NCBI RefSeq assembly: GCF_003604215.1
Contig: NZ_QXGS01000001.1
Span: 62,001 to 126,000, forward strand
Source of the DNA: Teichococcus vastitatis
GTDB lineage: Bacteria; Pseudomonadota; Alphaproteobacteria; Acetobacterales; Acetobacteraceae
Direction of reading: 5' to 3'
DNA: 64,000 nucleotides
The position numbers and the translations under genes were made by a program. The notes under the pieces were generated by a model, which saw only the letters and a list, made by a program, of their open reading frames with translations, was not told the DNA's origin and made no database searches. Of the stretch, positions 9,266-17,441 are shown one piece after another (within the stretch, counting starts at the first letter, position 1; each line of letters starts with the position of its first letter).

Positions 9266-10345
9266 ATGGATGTCGGCGTGTTCATTCCGATCAACAACAA
9301 TGGCTGGCTGATCTCGGAACATTCCCCGCAATACATGCCGAGCTTCGAGCTGAACCGGCAGATCGTGCAGAAGGCGGAGGCCTACGGCCTGGATTTCGCG
9401 TTGTCGATGATCAAGCTGCACGGCTTCGGCGGCAAGACCGGGTTCTGGGACCACGGGCTGGAAAGCTTCACCCTGATGGCCGGCCTGGCCTCGGTGACCA
9501 GCAAGATCAGGCTCTATGCCTCCACCGCCGTGCTGACCCTGCCCCCCGCCATCGTGGCGCGCATGGCAGTCACCATCGACAGCATTTCGGGCGGCCGCTT
9601 CGGGGTGAACATCGTCTCGGGATGGCACAGCAGCGAGTACAGCCAGATGGGCCTGTGGCCGGGCGAGGACTATTTCGGCCACCGCTACGACTACAGCACC
9701 GAATACGTGCAGATCATGCGCGAGCTCTGGGCAGAGGGTGAATCCGACTTCAAGGGGCGCTTCTTCCAGATGGACCGCTGCAAGCTGAGCCCCCGTCCCG
9801 CGGCACCGATCAAGGTGGTCTCGGCCGGGCAGAGCGGGCGCGGCATGGAGTTCTCGGCACAGCATGCCGATTATAATTTCTGCCTGGGCCTCGGCATGAA
9901 CGAGCCGGCAAAGGCAGCCCCGATCGCGGCGCGGATGCAGGCGGCGGCGGCCAGGACGGGCCGGGATGTCGGCTCCTACATGCTGTTCATGATCATCGCC
10001 GAGCCCACCGATGAGGCGGCCTGGGCCAAGTGGGACCACTACGTCGCCGGCACCGACCAGGCCGCGCTGGAATGGCTGGGGCTGAAAACCGGCGAAGACA
10101 AGAAGGCGGAAGCCGGTTCCACGGCGGATGCCATGGTGCGCGGCTCCTCCCCGGTGAACCTCAACATCGGCACCTTTGTCGGCTCCTACGCCACGGTGGC
10201 CCGGCTGATGGACGAGGCGGCGGGCATCCCGGGCGTGAAGGGGCTGATGCTGACCTTTGACGACTTCGTGGAGGGTCTCGACAAGTTCGGGCGACAGATC
10301 CAGCCGCTGATGCGCAGCCGCGCGCACCTGCTGCAGGCGGCCTGA
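9266..10345 (+). CDS. rutA: Pyrimidine monooxygenase RutA
   Basis: A 359-residue flavin-dependent class C oxygenase that opens the uracil or thymine ring to ureidoacrylate peracid. It closely matches Escherichia coli RutA along its length: [69 protein letters not shown] and [10 protein letters not shown]. The start at 9266 follows GGAGGGTGGGTTG. The other rut genes (rutB-G) and the dedicated flavin reductase RutF are not in the window, so it must rely on enzymes encoded elsewhere, or it does a related job. It faces the deacetylase gene. Family and subfamily are confident; physiological substrate less so. Confidence 0.9.
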   Translation: MDVGVFIPINNNGWLISEHSPQYMPSFELNRQIVQKAEAYGLDFALSMIKLHGFGGKTGFWDHGLESFTLMAGLASVTSKIRLYASTAVLTLPPAIVARMAVTIDSISGGRFGVNIVSGWHSSEYSQMGLWPGEDYFGHRYDYSTEYVQIMRELWAEGESDFKGRFFQMDRCKLSPRPAAPIKVVSAGQSGRGMEFSAQHADYNFCLGLGMNEPAKAAPIAARMQAAAARTGRDVGSYMLFMIIAEPTDEAAWAKWDHYVAGTDQAALEWLGLKTGEDKKAEAGSTADAMVRGSSPVNLNIGTFVGSYATVARLMDEAAGIPGVKGLMLTFDDFVEGLDKFGRQIQPLMRSRAHLLQAA

Positions 10346-10349
10346 CGGG

Positions 10350-10892
10350 TCAGGCCTCCGGCGCGGCCGGGGGAACCGGCGCGGCGCTGAGCCGCTCCGC
10401 CGCCTCCCGCATGAAATCGACCTCGCTGAAGCTCCAATCCCGTGGCTGGTCGGCATGCACGAACAGCATGCCGCACAACCTCCCGTAGCGCCGCACCGGC
10501 ACCTTGATAAAGGCGCGCGCGCCGATCGAGGCATAGGCGCCGGCATCGCCCCCGAGCCATGGCGAAGCGGCGATGTCGGACACGGCGATCACCTGCCCCG
10601 CGGCCAAGCGGTTGATGGTCTCGATGAACAGCTCGGTGGAATAATTGCCGGCGATGCAGGCCACCGGCGGCGCGGCCCAGTCGTCGCGGATGCGCAGCGT
10701 GGAGGCACCGCCATCGAGTTGGGCGTAGCCGGCCCGCGCGGCACCCAGGGCATGGCCGATCATGCCGCTGACCTCCAGTTCCAGCCCGTCCCGCGGCTTC
10801 TCCACCTGCAGCAACTGGCCGATGCGGCGCAGGGCCTCGGTGCGTTGCGCGGCGCCCGACGGCGATGGGCCTTGTGCCGGATGATCAGACAT
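10350..10892 (-). CDS. GAF-domain protein
   Basis: A 180-residue protein consisting of one GAF domain (about residues 20-165) and no recognisable output module. Visible GAF features are ATLRIRDDWAAPPVACIAG-like strand/loop segments, an N-R-L-A-A-G-Q-V-I-A-V-SD motif, FIKVPVRRYGRLCGMLFVHA and DWSFSEVDFMREAAERL. The start at 10892 has AGGAGAGG upstream. It converges with rutA (four bases between stops) and is divergent from the amidase gene. The bound ligand is unknown; it may be a small-molecule or light/redox sensor that works through partner proteins. Confidence 0.8.
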   Translation of the reverse strand: MSDHPAQGPSPSGAAQRTEALRRIGQLLQVEKPRDGLELEVSGMIGHALGAARAGYAQLDGGASTLRIRDDWAAPPVACIAGNYSTELFIETINRLAAGQVIAVSDIAASPWLGGDAGAYASIGARAFIKVPVRRYGRLCGMLFVHADQPRDWSFSEVDFMREAAERLSAAPVPPAAPEA

Positions 10893-11059
10893 TCTGCCTC
10901 TCCTGGTTGTGCTCTGCGATTCCCTGCACGCAGAGCCGCCACCATGAAGGCGTCCCTGTTTCGGATTTGCAACCAGTTCCGCATCCTTCCGCGGCAAGAC
11001 TTTCCGCGGGGGCCGGGCCGGCGCTAATGGGCAGGACGTATTGTGGAAGGCCTTTTCCC

Positions 11060-12493
11060 ATGTCCGACACCGATCCGGCACTGATGTCTGCCGAGCAGCT
11101 CGTTTCCTGGTATGCCAGCCGCCGCCTGTCCCCGGTGGAGGCGCTGCAGGCGGTGCTGGAGCGGGTGGCGCGCTACAATCCCTGGGTCAATGCCTTCGCG
11201 ATGCTGAACCCCAAGGCGCTGGTGCAGGCCGGCGAGTCGGAAGCGCGCTGGGCTGCGGGCCGCCCCGCCGGGCTGCTCGACGGCGTACCGGTCACGGTGA
11301 AGGATCTGCTCAACGTCCAGGGCATGCCGACGCGGCGCGGCAGCAAGACCACCGCCAGCACCCCCGCCACCGAGGATGCCCCGGCGGTGCTGGGCCTGAA
11401 GGCGGCCGGCGCGGTGATCTTCGGCAAGACCACCACCACCGAGTTCGGCTGGAAAACCCCGGGTGACTGCCCACTGCACGGCATCAGCCGCAATGCCTGG
11501 AATCCGGAGCGCACCGTGGGCGGCTCCTCCTCCGGCGCCGGCGCGGCGGGGGCGGCCGGTTTCGGGCCGCTGCATGTCGGCACCGATGCCGGCGGCTCGA
11601 TCCGCATTCCCGCGGCCTATTGCGGGCTGGTCGGCCTGAAGCCCAGCTATGGCCGCATTCCGCAATGGCCGCACAGCGCCTTTGGCCAAGTATCCTGTGC
11701 CGGGCCGATGACGCGCTCGGTGCGCGACGCGGCGCTGATGATGTCGGCCATGGCGCAGCCCGACATCCGCGACCCGTTCTGCGTGCATGAGGAGCCGCGC
11801 GACTGGCGCGCCGGCATCGAGGACGGCGTGGCCGGGCTGCGGGTCGCCGTGGTGCGCCGCCTCGGCTATGCCCCGCCGGTCGACGCCGAGGGCGAGGCCG
11901 CCGTGCTGGCCGCCGCCCGCATCCTGTCGGAACAGGGCGCCATCGTGGAGGATGCCGATCCCGAGCTGCCGGATACGCGGCAGGTGTTCGGCCGCGTCTG
12001 GGGCGTGGCGCTGGCGCGGCTGGTGAAGACCATGGCGCCGGAACAGCGGGCGCTGCTGGACCAGGGATTGCACGAGGTGGCGGAGCGCGAGGGCGGCATG
12101 TCGGCGGTGGACTTCCTGGGAGCCGAGGCGCTGCGCACCGAGGCGGCGCACGCCATGGCCCGCTTCCACCTGAAATACGATCTGGTGCTGTGCCCGACCA
12201 CCCCCACCGCCGCGTTCGCCGCGGATGCGCCGACGCTGAAGCCGACTGAGGCGCTGTGGCGGGACTGGGCGCCCTGGACTTTCGCGTTCAACCTGACCCG
12301 CCAGCCCGCCATCACCGTGCCCTTCGGGCTGGATGAGCACGGCATGCCGCGCGGCGTGCAGCTGGCCGCGGCGCAGCTGCGCGACGACCTTTGCTTCCGC
12401 GCCGCCCGGGTGATCGAGCAGGCGGTGGCGATTCCGGTCGCCTTCCCCGGGTCAACGGCGGATGCGCAGGGCTGCGGCCATCATCACCATTGA
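11060..12493 (+). CDS. Amidase, amidase-signature family
   Basis: A cytoplasmic amidohydrolase of 477 residues. The Ser-cisSer-Lys triad is readable: the lysine in GVPVTVKDLLNVQG (about residue 80), the cis-serine in VGGSSSGAGAAG and the nucleophile in VGTDAGGSIRIPAAYCG. The core amidase region continues to about residue 455. The protein ends in GHHHH, a natural run of four histidines encoded CAT CAT CAC CAT. The start at 11060 is preceded by GGAAGG; an in-frame ATG at 11027 would add eleven residues. GatA is unlikely because gatB and gatC are absent and the sequence resembles general amidases. Substrate unknown. Confidence 0.9.
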   Translation: MSDTDPALMSAEQLVSWYASRRLSPVEALQAVLERVARYNPWVNAFAMLNPKALVQAGESEARWAAGRPAGLLDGVPVTVKDLLNVQGMPTRRGSKTTASTPATEDAPAVLGLKAAGAVIFGKTTTTEFGWKTPGDCPLHGISRNAWNPERTVGGSSSGAGAAGAAGFGPLHVGTDAGGSIRIPAAYCGLVGLKPSYGRIPQWPHSAFGQVSCAGPMTRSVRDAALMMSAMAQPDIRDPFCVHEEPRDWRAGIEDGVAGLRVAVVRRLGYAPPVDAEGEAAVLAAARILSEQGAIVEDADPELPDTRQVFGRVWGVALARLVKTMAPEQRALLDQGLHEVAEREGGMSAVDFLGAEALRTEAAHAMARFHLKYDLVLCPTTPTAAFAADAPTLKPTEALWRDWAPWTFAFNLTRQPAITVPFGLDEHGMPRGVQLAAAQLRDDLCFRAARVIEQAVAIPVAFPGSTADAQGCGHHHH

Positions 12494-12530
12494 CCGGCAG
12501 CCTCCTGGCAGGCCGGGCGTTGGGCACCGC

Positions 12531-13400
12531 ATGACCTTTTCGCGACGGGCCTTGGCCCTGCTGGCGCCGCTGCTCGGCGGCTGCTCACCGGCCAGGCTGG
12601 CCAATGCGCTGACCCCGTCCAGCGGCTACGCATTGCGGGACGGTCTGCGCTACGCACCCGGGCCGCGCGGCCTGCTGGACCTTTACGAGCCCAAGGATGC
12701 GCGGGCCACCGCGCCCCTGGTGGTGTTTTTCTATGGCGGCGGCTGGCAGAGCGGGGAGCGCGGCGACTACCGGTTCGCGGCCGAAGCGCTGACCAGCCTG
12801 GGCTACGCGGTCGCGATTTCCGACTACACGCTGATGCCGGGGGGCGCCTGGCCCCGCTTCCTGCAGGACGGGGCGGCCGCGCTGCAGTGGGTGGCCGACG
12901 GCCCGGGCGCTGGGCGGCCCCTGGTGACGATGGGTCATTCAGCCGGGGCCTTCATCGCCCTGGCGCTGGCGACGGATCCGCGCTGGCTAGGCCGGGCGCG
13001 GCGCGATGCGCTGAGCGGTGCCATCGGCCTTGCCGGCCCCTATGCGTTTCAGCCGGAGGAGCCGGAATACGTGGCCACCTTCGCCGCCGCCCCCGGCGGC
13101 CGGGCCATGGCGGCGCCGGACGCCGATGCCGACCTGGCCCGCGCGCCTCCCGTGCTGCTGCTGCACGGCCTGGACGACCAGACCGTCAGCCCGGAACGCT
13201 CGCGGGAGCTGGCGGCACGGCTGCTCCGGGTCGGCGGCCGGGTGGATCGCGTCGACTATGCCGGCGTCGGGCATGTCGGCATCATCGCCGCCCTGGCCGC
13301 GCCGCTGCGGCGTGTCGGTCTGGCGGCCGCGCCGGTGCAGCAGGATATCGCGCGCTTCATGGCGAGCCTCGATCCCGCCGCTGCATCCGGTGCCGCCTGA
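12531..13400 (+). CDS. Alpha/beta-hydrolase, putative lipoprotein esterase
   Basis: A 289-residue esterase/lipase-like hydrolase. The N-terminus MTFSRRALALLAPLLGGCSP looks like a lipoprotein signal with LGGC as lipobox, so it is probably exported and membrane-anchored. The oxyanion motif is FFYGGGWQSGE, the nucleophile elbow GHSAG (about residue 140), the acid lies in LLHGLDDQTVSPERS and the histidine in GVGHVGI. These features fit the BD-FAE / carboxylesterase group. The gene begins 38 bases after the amidase stop and may be co-transcribed. Substrate unknown. Confidence 0.85.
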   Translation: MTFSRRALALLAPLLGGCSPARLANALTPSSGYALRDGLRYAPGPRGLLDLYEPKDARATAPLVVFFYGGGWQSGERGDYRFAAEALTSLGYAVAISDYTLMPGGAWPRFLQDGAAALQWVADGPGAGRPLVTMGHSAGAFIALALATDPRWLGRARRDALSGAIGLAGPYAFQPEEPEYVATFAAAPGGRAMAAPDADADLARAPPVLLLHGLDDQTVSPERSRELAARLLRVGGRVDRVDYAGVGHVGIIAALAAPLRRVGLAAAPVQQDIARFMASLDPAAASGAA

Positions 13401-13441
13401 TCGGAGCGCCGGTCACGACCTGATCGCCGCGCCGCGGCGGC

Positions 13442-13942
13442 TCACCGGCGCAGCTGCGCCACCGCCGCCTCCAGCTGCCGCATGGCATAGGGCTTGCCCA
13501 GGAAGCCGACACCCTGCGTGAGCTCCGGGGGCAGGTTCAGCGAATCCGCCGACTGGCCGGTGGTGATCAGCACCGGCAGGTCCGGATGGCCGCGCCGCAC
13601 CTCCAGCGCCAGCGCCACGCCGTTCATGCCGGGCAGCCGCAGGTCGGTCAGCAACAGGGCCGGCGGGCCGTTCTTGTTGATCCAGTCCAGCGCCGCCTCG
13701 GCCCGCGGCACGGAATGGGCCTCGAAATCCAGCATCTCCAGCATCTGCACCAGATTCATGCTGATCAGCGGGTCGTCCTCGACCACCAGGATGCGGGTGC
13801 CCAGCGGCCAGCCGGTGCGGCCCGCCTGCGTTTCCGGATCGGAAGCGCCGCCCGGCGCCGCTGTCGGTATGTTGCCTGAACTCAAGACCGGCTGCTCCAT
13901 GATGCCACGGCGGTAGCCAGATTCCGCGACGCTGTCCATCAT
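13442..13942 (-). CDS. Stand-alone response-regulator receiver protein
   Basis: A single REC domain (about residues 48-166) with a 47-residue disordered N-terminal extension and no output domain. The acidic pocket is VVEDDP, the phosphoacceptor is D100 in LLTDLRLPGMNG, and T127/T128 plus K150 (FLGKPY) complete the active site. It would act as a phosphate shuttle or by protein contact, as in CheY- or Spo0F-like chains. I set the start at 13942 because GGTGGA lies eight bases upstream; ATGs at 13939 and 13900 are alternatives. No kinase gene is adjacent. Confidence 0.82.
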   Translation of the reverse strand: MMDSVAESGYRRGIMEQPVLSSGNIPTAAPGGASDPETQAGRTGWPLGTRILVVEDDPLISMNLVQMLEMLDFEAHSVPRAEAALDWINKNGPPALLLTDLRLPGMNGVALALEVRRGHPDLPVLITTGQSADSLNLPPELTQGVGFLGKPYAMRQLEAAVAQLRR

Positions 13943-14024
13943 TGGCATATTCCACCGTAAGGCGTCTTCACGGCGCGGAGCCAATCCGCCACCCTTCCTG
14001 CCCGTGACGAGCAGGAGACTCCGC

Positions 14025-15206
14025 ATGCCGAGCACCGAAACCCCCATCGCCGAGTGGCTGGCCACCCAGCAGGACGCCATGCTGGCGGAGCTGGAAGCCA
14101 TGGTGAACATCGATGGCGGCAGCTACGACAAGGCCGGCGTCGATGCGGTCGGCGAGCGGGTCAGGAACTTCTGCGCCCGCCACGACATCGCGGTGGAAAC
14201 CATCCCCGGCGACAGGCATGGGGACTGCCTGCGCGCCACCGTGGCAGGTGGGGACGGGCTCGCATCCGGCAATGCCCGGCAGAACATCGTGCTGATGGGC
14301 CATCGCGACACCGTTTTCCCCAAGGGCGAGCCGCAGCGCCGCCCCTTCGCGGTGAAGGACGGCATCGCCACCGGCCCCGGCGTCTGCGACATGAAGGCCG
14401 GGCTGGTGCAGAACATGTTCGTGCTCGCCGCCTTCGCGCGGTTCGGCGGCGCGCCAGGACCGCTGGTCGGGCTGTTCACCGGCGACGAGGAAATCGGCTC
14501 GCCGGAGGGCCGTCCGGTGATCGAGCGGGAAGCCCGTTCCGCCCGCGTGGTGTTCAATTCCGAGCCAGGCCGCCCCTCCGGCGGCGTGGTCACCGGCCGC
14601 AAGGGCGGCGTGTTCATGGTGATGGACATCGAAGGCAAGGCAGCGCATTCCGGCGGCAATTTCGAGAACGGCATCAGCGCCATCGAAGAGCTGGCGCGCA
14701 AGGTGCAGGCGATCCACGCCCTGACCGACATTCCGCGCGGCATCACCCTGAATGTGGGCCTCATCTCCGGCGGACAGAGCGTCAATACGGTTGCACCCTG
14801 GGCGCAGGGACAGATCGACCTGCGCTACATCCACCCCGAGGACCGCGACGAGGTGATGGGCCGCATCCACGGCATCGTCGAGCAGAGCTTTGTTCCCGGC
14901 ACCCGCGCCAAGCTGGCCATTCGCGGCGAGTTCCTGCCGCTGGCGCAGAATCCGGGCACCGAGGCGGTGTTCGCCCTCTACAAGGAAGCGGCGGCGGCCA
15001 GCGGCCTCAACACGCAGCCCGAATTCGCCGGCGGCTGCGCCGACAGCGGCTTCACCGCCGCCCAGGGTGCGCCGACGCTGTGCGCCGTGGGGCCGGTCGG
15101 CGGCAAGGCCCACAGCCCGGAGGAATATCTGGAGGTCGCGACCCTGGTGCCGCGCGCCCAGGCGCTGGCGCGGGCCATCCTGAAGCTGGACGCGGCCGGG
15201 ATCTGA
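14025..15206 (+). CDS. M20-family metallopeptidase, carboxypeptidase G2-like
   Basis: A 393-residue dizinc exopeptidase, probably cleaving C-terminal glutamate or similar acyl-amino acids. Metal ligands are in place: MGHRDTVFPKG (His), GVCDMKAGLV (bridging Asp), FTGDEEIGS (catalytic Glu and ligand Glu), NSEPGRPSGG and the late GKAHSPEEY (His). A dimerisation/lid domain lies between about residues 190 and 300. No signal peptide is seen, unlike secreted CPG2, so it is likely cytoplasmic. The ATG at 14025 has AGGAG ten bases upstream. It is divergent from the REC protein gene. Confidence 0.9.
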   Translation: MPSTETPIAEWLATQQDAMLAELEAMVNIDGGSYDKAGVDAVGERVRNFCARHDIAVETIPGDRHGDCLRATVAGGDGLASGNARQNIVLMGHRDTVFPKGEPQRRPFAVKDGIATGPGVCDMKAGLVQNMFVLAAFARFGGAPGPLVGLFTGDEEIGSPEGRPVIEREARSARVVFNSEPGRPSGGVVTGRKGGVFMVMDIEGKAAHSGGNFENGISAIEELARKVQAIHALTDIPRGITLNVGLISGGQSVNTVAPWAQGQIDLRYIHPEDRDEVMGRIHGIVEQSFVPGTRAKLAIRGEFLPLAQNPGTEAVFALYKEAAAASGLNTQPEFAGGCADSGFTAAQGAPTLCAVGPVGGKAHSPEEYLEVATLVPRAQALARAILKLDAAGI

Positions 15207-15300
15207 GCCGGCCGGCCCACTAGGCGGACGGCGGGGATGTGGCAGTGCCGCCCCGCCACCCCATATGGGCAGCCATACCCCCGCTTGGAGGCAAAACGGC

Positions 15301-15708
15301 ATGTCCATCGCCGAAAAGACTTATCCCTTCACCCTCAGCGATGCCGAATGGCGCGAGCGGCTGACGCCAGAGCAGTACCAGGTGATGCGGCGCCATGGCA
15401 CCGAGCGCCCGGGCAGCTGCGCCCTGCTGCACGAGAAGCGCCAGGGCCGCTTCACCTGCGCCGGCTGCGGCCAGGCGCTGTTCGCCTCGGACGGCAAGTT
15501 CGAGAGCGGCACCGGCTGGCCGAGCTTCGGCGAGCCGATGGAGGGCTCGGTGGAAACCACCACCGACCGATCCTACGGCATGATCCGCACCGAGGTGCAT
15601 TGCAGCCGGTGCGGCAGCCATCTCGGCCACGTGTTTCCGGACGGGCCGCCGCCCACCGGCCTGCGCTACTGCATCAACGGCGTGGCGATGGATTTCAAGC
15701 CGGCCTGA
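15301..15708 (+). CDS. msrB: Peptide-methionine (R)-S-oxide reductase
   Basis: A 135-residue MsrB that repairs the R-epimer of methionine sulfoxide in oxidised proteins using thioredoxin. The zinc knuckle is C53/C56 (CAGC) with C101/C104 (CSRC); the catalytic cysteine is C124 in LRYCINGVAMDF. Core motifs GTGWPSF and GHVFPDGP are intact. The start follows TTGGAGG. No msrA is fused or adjacent. It is preceded by 94 bases after the peptidase gene, and may use that promoter or its own. Confidence 0.95.
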   Translation: MSIAEKTYPFTLSDAEWRERLTPEQYQVMRRHGTERPGSCALLHEKRQGRFTCAGCGQALFASDGKFESGTGWPSFGEPMEGSVETTTDRSYGMIRTEVHCSRCGSHLGHVFPDGPPPTGLRYCINGVAMDFKPA

Positions 15709-15732
15709 GGCGCCGCGCGGCCGGCGGCGGGC

Positions 15733-17307
15733 TCAGCCCAGGCCGGCCGCGGCGCCGCAGCCCTCGCCTTGCCGCCGGTAGACCTGCAGCCCGTCCACGG
15801 TGGCGATCTGCCGGTACCGGGCCCAGACGGCGGCGAAGCCGGGATTGGCCTGCGACAGGATGGCGGGGTAGTTGATCGCCTCGCCGCGCCGGTCCACCAC
15901 CACGAGGTCAGGGCAGCCTTCCATGAAGTCCTGCACCACCCAGTGGCGGATCGGCCATTCTTCCGGCGCCACACCGTCGCGCCGCGCCTTCCACAACTCG
16001 CCGCGCAAGGCCCACATGCTGTCGAAGCGCGAGGCCCAGGTGACGTCGGTGTTGTTGACCACCGGGAAGCCCAGGCCGATCCATTCCGAGAAGGCGACGT
16101 AGGAACGCACCTTCTCGCGCCGGATCAGCCGCTCCAGCCGCACCTCCACCGTCTGGTCCGGCTCCACCGCCAGCACCAGCCGGCCGTAGAACCGGGCGGA
16201 GCTGTCCTGCGCGAACAGCAGCAGGGGCAGCGCCGCGAGGGCCAGCAACGCCGGCCGCAGCTTCACGCTGTGGGCCCGGTGCAACGCCACGTCGGCGCAC
16301 CAGAACAGCAGCGCGAACACCACCGCCATCAACGCCGGGATGCGATGGTAGAACCAGTTCTTGCCGTCCAGGAACATCGCCACCGTGGCCGCGGCGGCGA
16401 AGGCGGTCAGCACCAGCATGACGCCGGAGGCGGCGGTGCCGCGCGGCGTGCGCCAGCCCAGTACGACACAGGCGCCGAGGCCCAGCAGCAGCATCCAGCT
16501 TTCCGCCAGCAGCTGCAGCGGCGTGGAATCCGTGCCGCCATACAGCGTCAGGGCCAGCGGCACCGCGCGCTCGATGAAAGCGGGGTACCAGATCAGGATG
16601 GACAGGGCGTAGAGCCCGGCGGCGAGCAGCGCCATCAGCGGGGCCAGCCGCAGCCGGAAGCCGCGATGCAGCCATCCTGCCAACTCCACCGCCGCGACGC
16701 AGAGCAGGTAGCGTGGCTTCAGCCCGCAGGCGAGGCCGGCCAGCAGCCCGCCCCCGGCCGAGGCCGCCGGGTGCACCGGAAGGCCTTCCAGCCCGCGGAT
16801 CAGGATGGCGAGGTGGGGCAGCATGCCGATCACCAGCAGGTGCTCCCGCTGGCCGAACTCGACGCCCGGCATCAACAGCAGCACGCAGGCGATGGCGGTG
16901 AACACCGGCACCGGGCGCGCGAAAACCGGACCGACACCCTGCAGCAGCCGGGCGCTGACCCAGGCCGACAGCATGGCGGCGGCACCGAACAACGGAATGG
17001 CGATCTGCTTCGCGGTTACGCCGAGCACATCCGCCAGCAGCACCGGCAGCGCGCTGATCCAGACGATCAGCGGCGGATTGACCTCGACAATGTCCACATA
17101 CAGCTCGTCGCCGCGCAGCCACTGCCGTGCCACCCAGATCAGCCAGGCGAGATCATCCTTCATCGGCGTGCGCAGCAGGGTGAACAGCACCACCCCCGCC
17201 GTCAGCGCCACGATGCCGAGGCATGCCAAGTTTGTCAGCTGGCCGGCACGCAGCCGGCGCTGTCCGGGGAACACGCCTTGCGGCCCCCCGGGAACGCTGT
17301 AGGTCAC
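15733..17307 (-). CDS. Multispanning membrane protein, GT-C glycosyltransferase-like
   Basis: A 524-residue inner-membrane protein with roughly ten or eleven hydrophobic segments up to about residue 380 and a soluble C-terminal domain of about 140 residues. Near the N-terminus the periplasmic loop TPMKDDLAWLIWVARQWLRG followed by D-I-V-E-V-N-P-P-L resembles the acidic first loop and NPP motif of GT39/ArnT-like lipid-linked sugar transferases. It may therefore move a sugar from polyprenyl phosphate onto an envelope polymer. The match is pattern-level only. No polymer cluster surrounds it, though a sugar epimerase/aminotransferase pair lies 2-4 kb away. Confidence 0.6.
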   Translation of the reverse strand: MTYSVPGGPQGVFPGQRRLRAGQLTNLACLGIVALTAGVVLFTLLRTPMKDDLAWLIWVARQWLRGDELYVDIVEVNPPLIVWISALPVLLADVLGVTAKQIAIPLFGAAAMLSAWVSARLLQGVGPVFARPVPVFTAIACVLLLMPGVEFGQREHLLVIGMLPHLAILIRGLEGLPVHPAASAGGGLLAGLACGLKPRYLLCVAAVELAGWLHRGFRLRLAPLMALLAAGLYALSILIWYPAFIERAVPLALTLYGGTDSTPLQLLAESWMLLLGLGACVVLGWRTPRGTAASGVMLVLTAFAAAATVAMFLDGKNWFYHRIPALMAVVFALLFWCADVALHRAHSVKLRPALLALAALPLLLFAQDSSARFYGRLVLAVEPDQTVEVRLERLIRREKVRSYVAFSEWIGLGFPVVNNTDVTWASRFDSMWALRGELWKARRDGVAPEEWPIRHWVVQDFMEGCPDLVVVDRRGEAINYPAILSQANPGFAAVWARYRQIATVDGLQVYRRQGEGCGAAAGLG

Positions 17308-17441
17308 GCGGTTACCCCCCTCTCCGCCCGGTCCGGCGATCCGGCAGGCGCGCCATCGTCATGGCTCAGCAAACCTGCGCGAAATCTTCGCCAAAAGCGA
17401 GAGGTTTCGTTTCAAAAAGCTGAATTCCGCACAGAATTGGC

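Noticed and set aside
12433-12493. Artificial His tag
   Set aside because: The histidine codons run into natural flanking sequence and there are only four; nothing suggests a construct.
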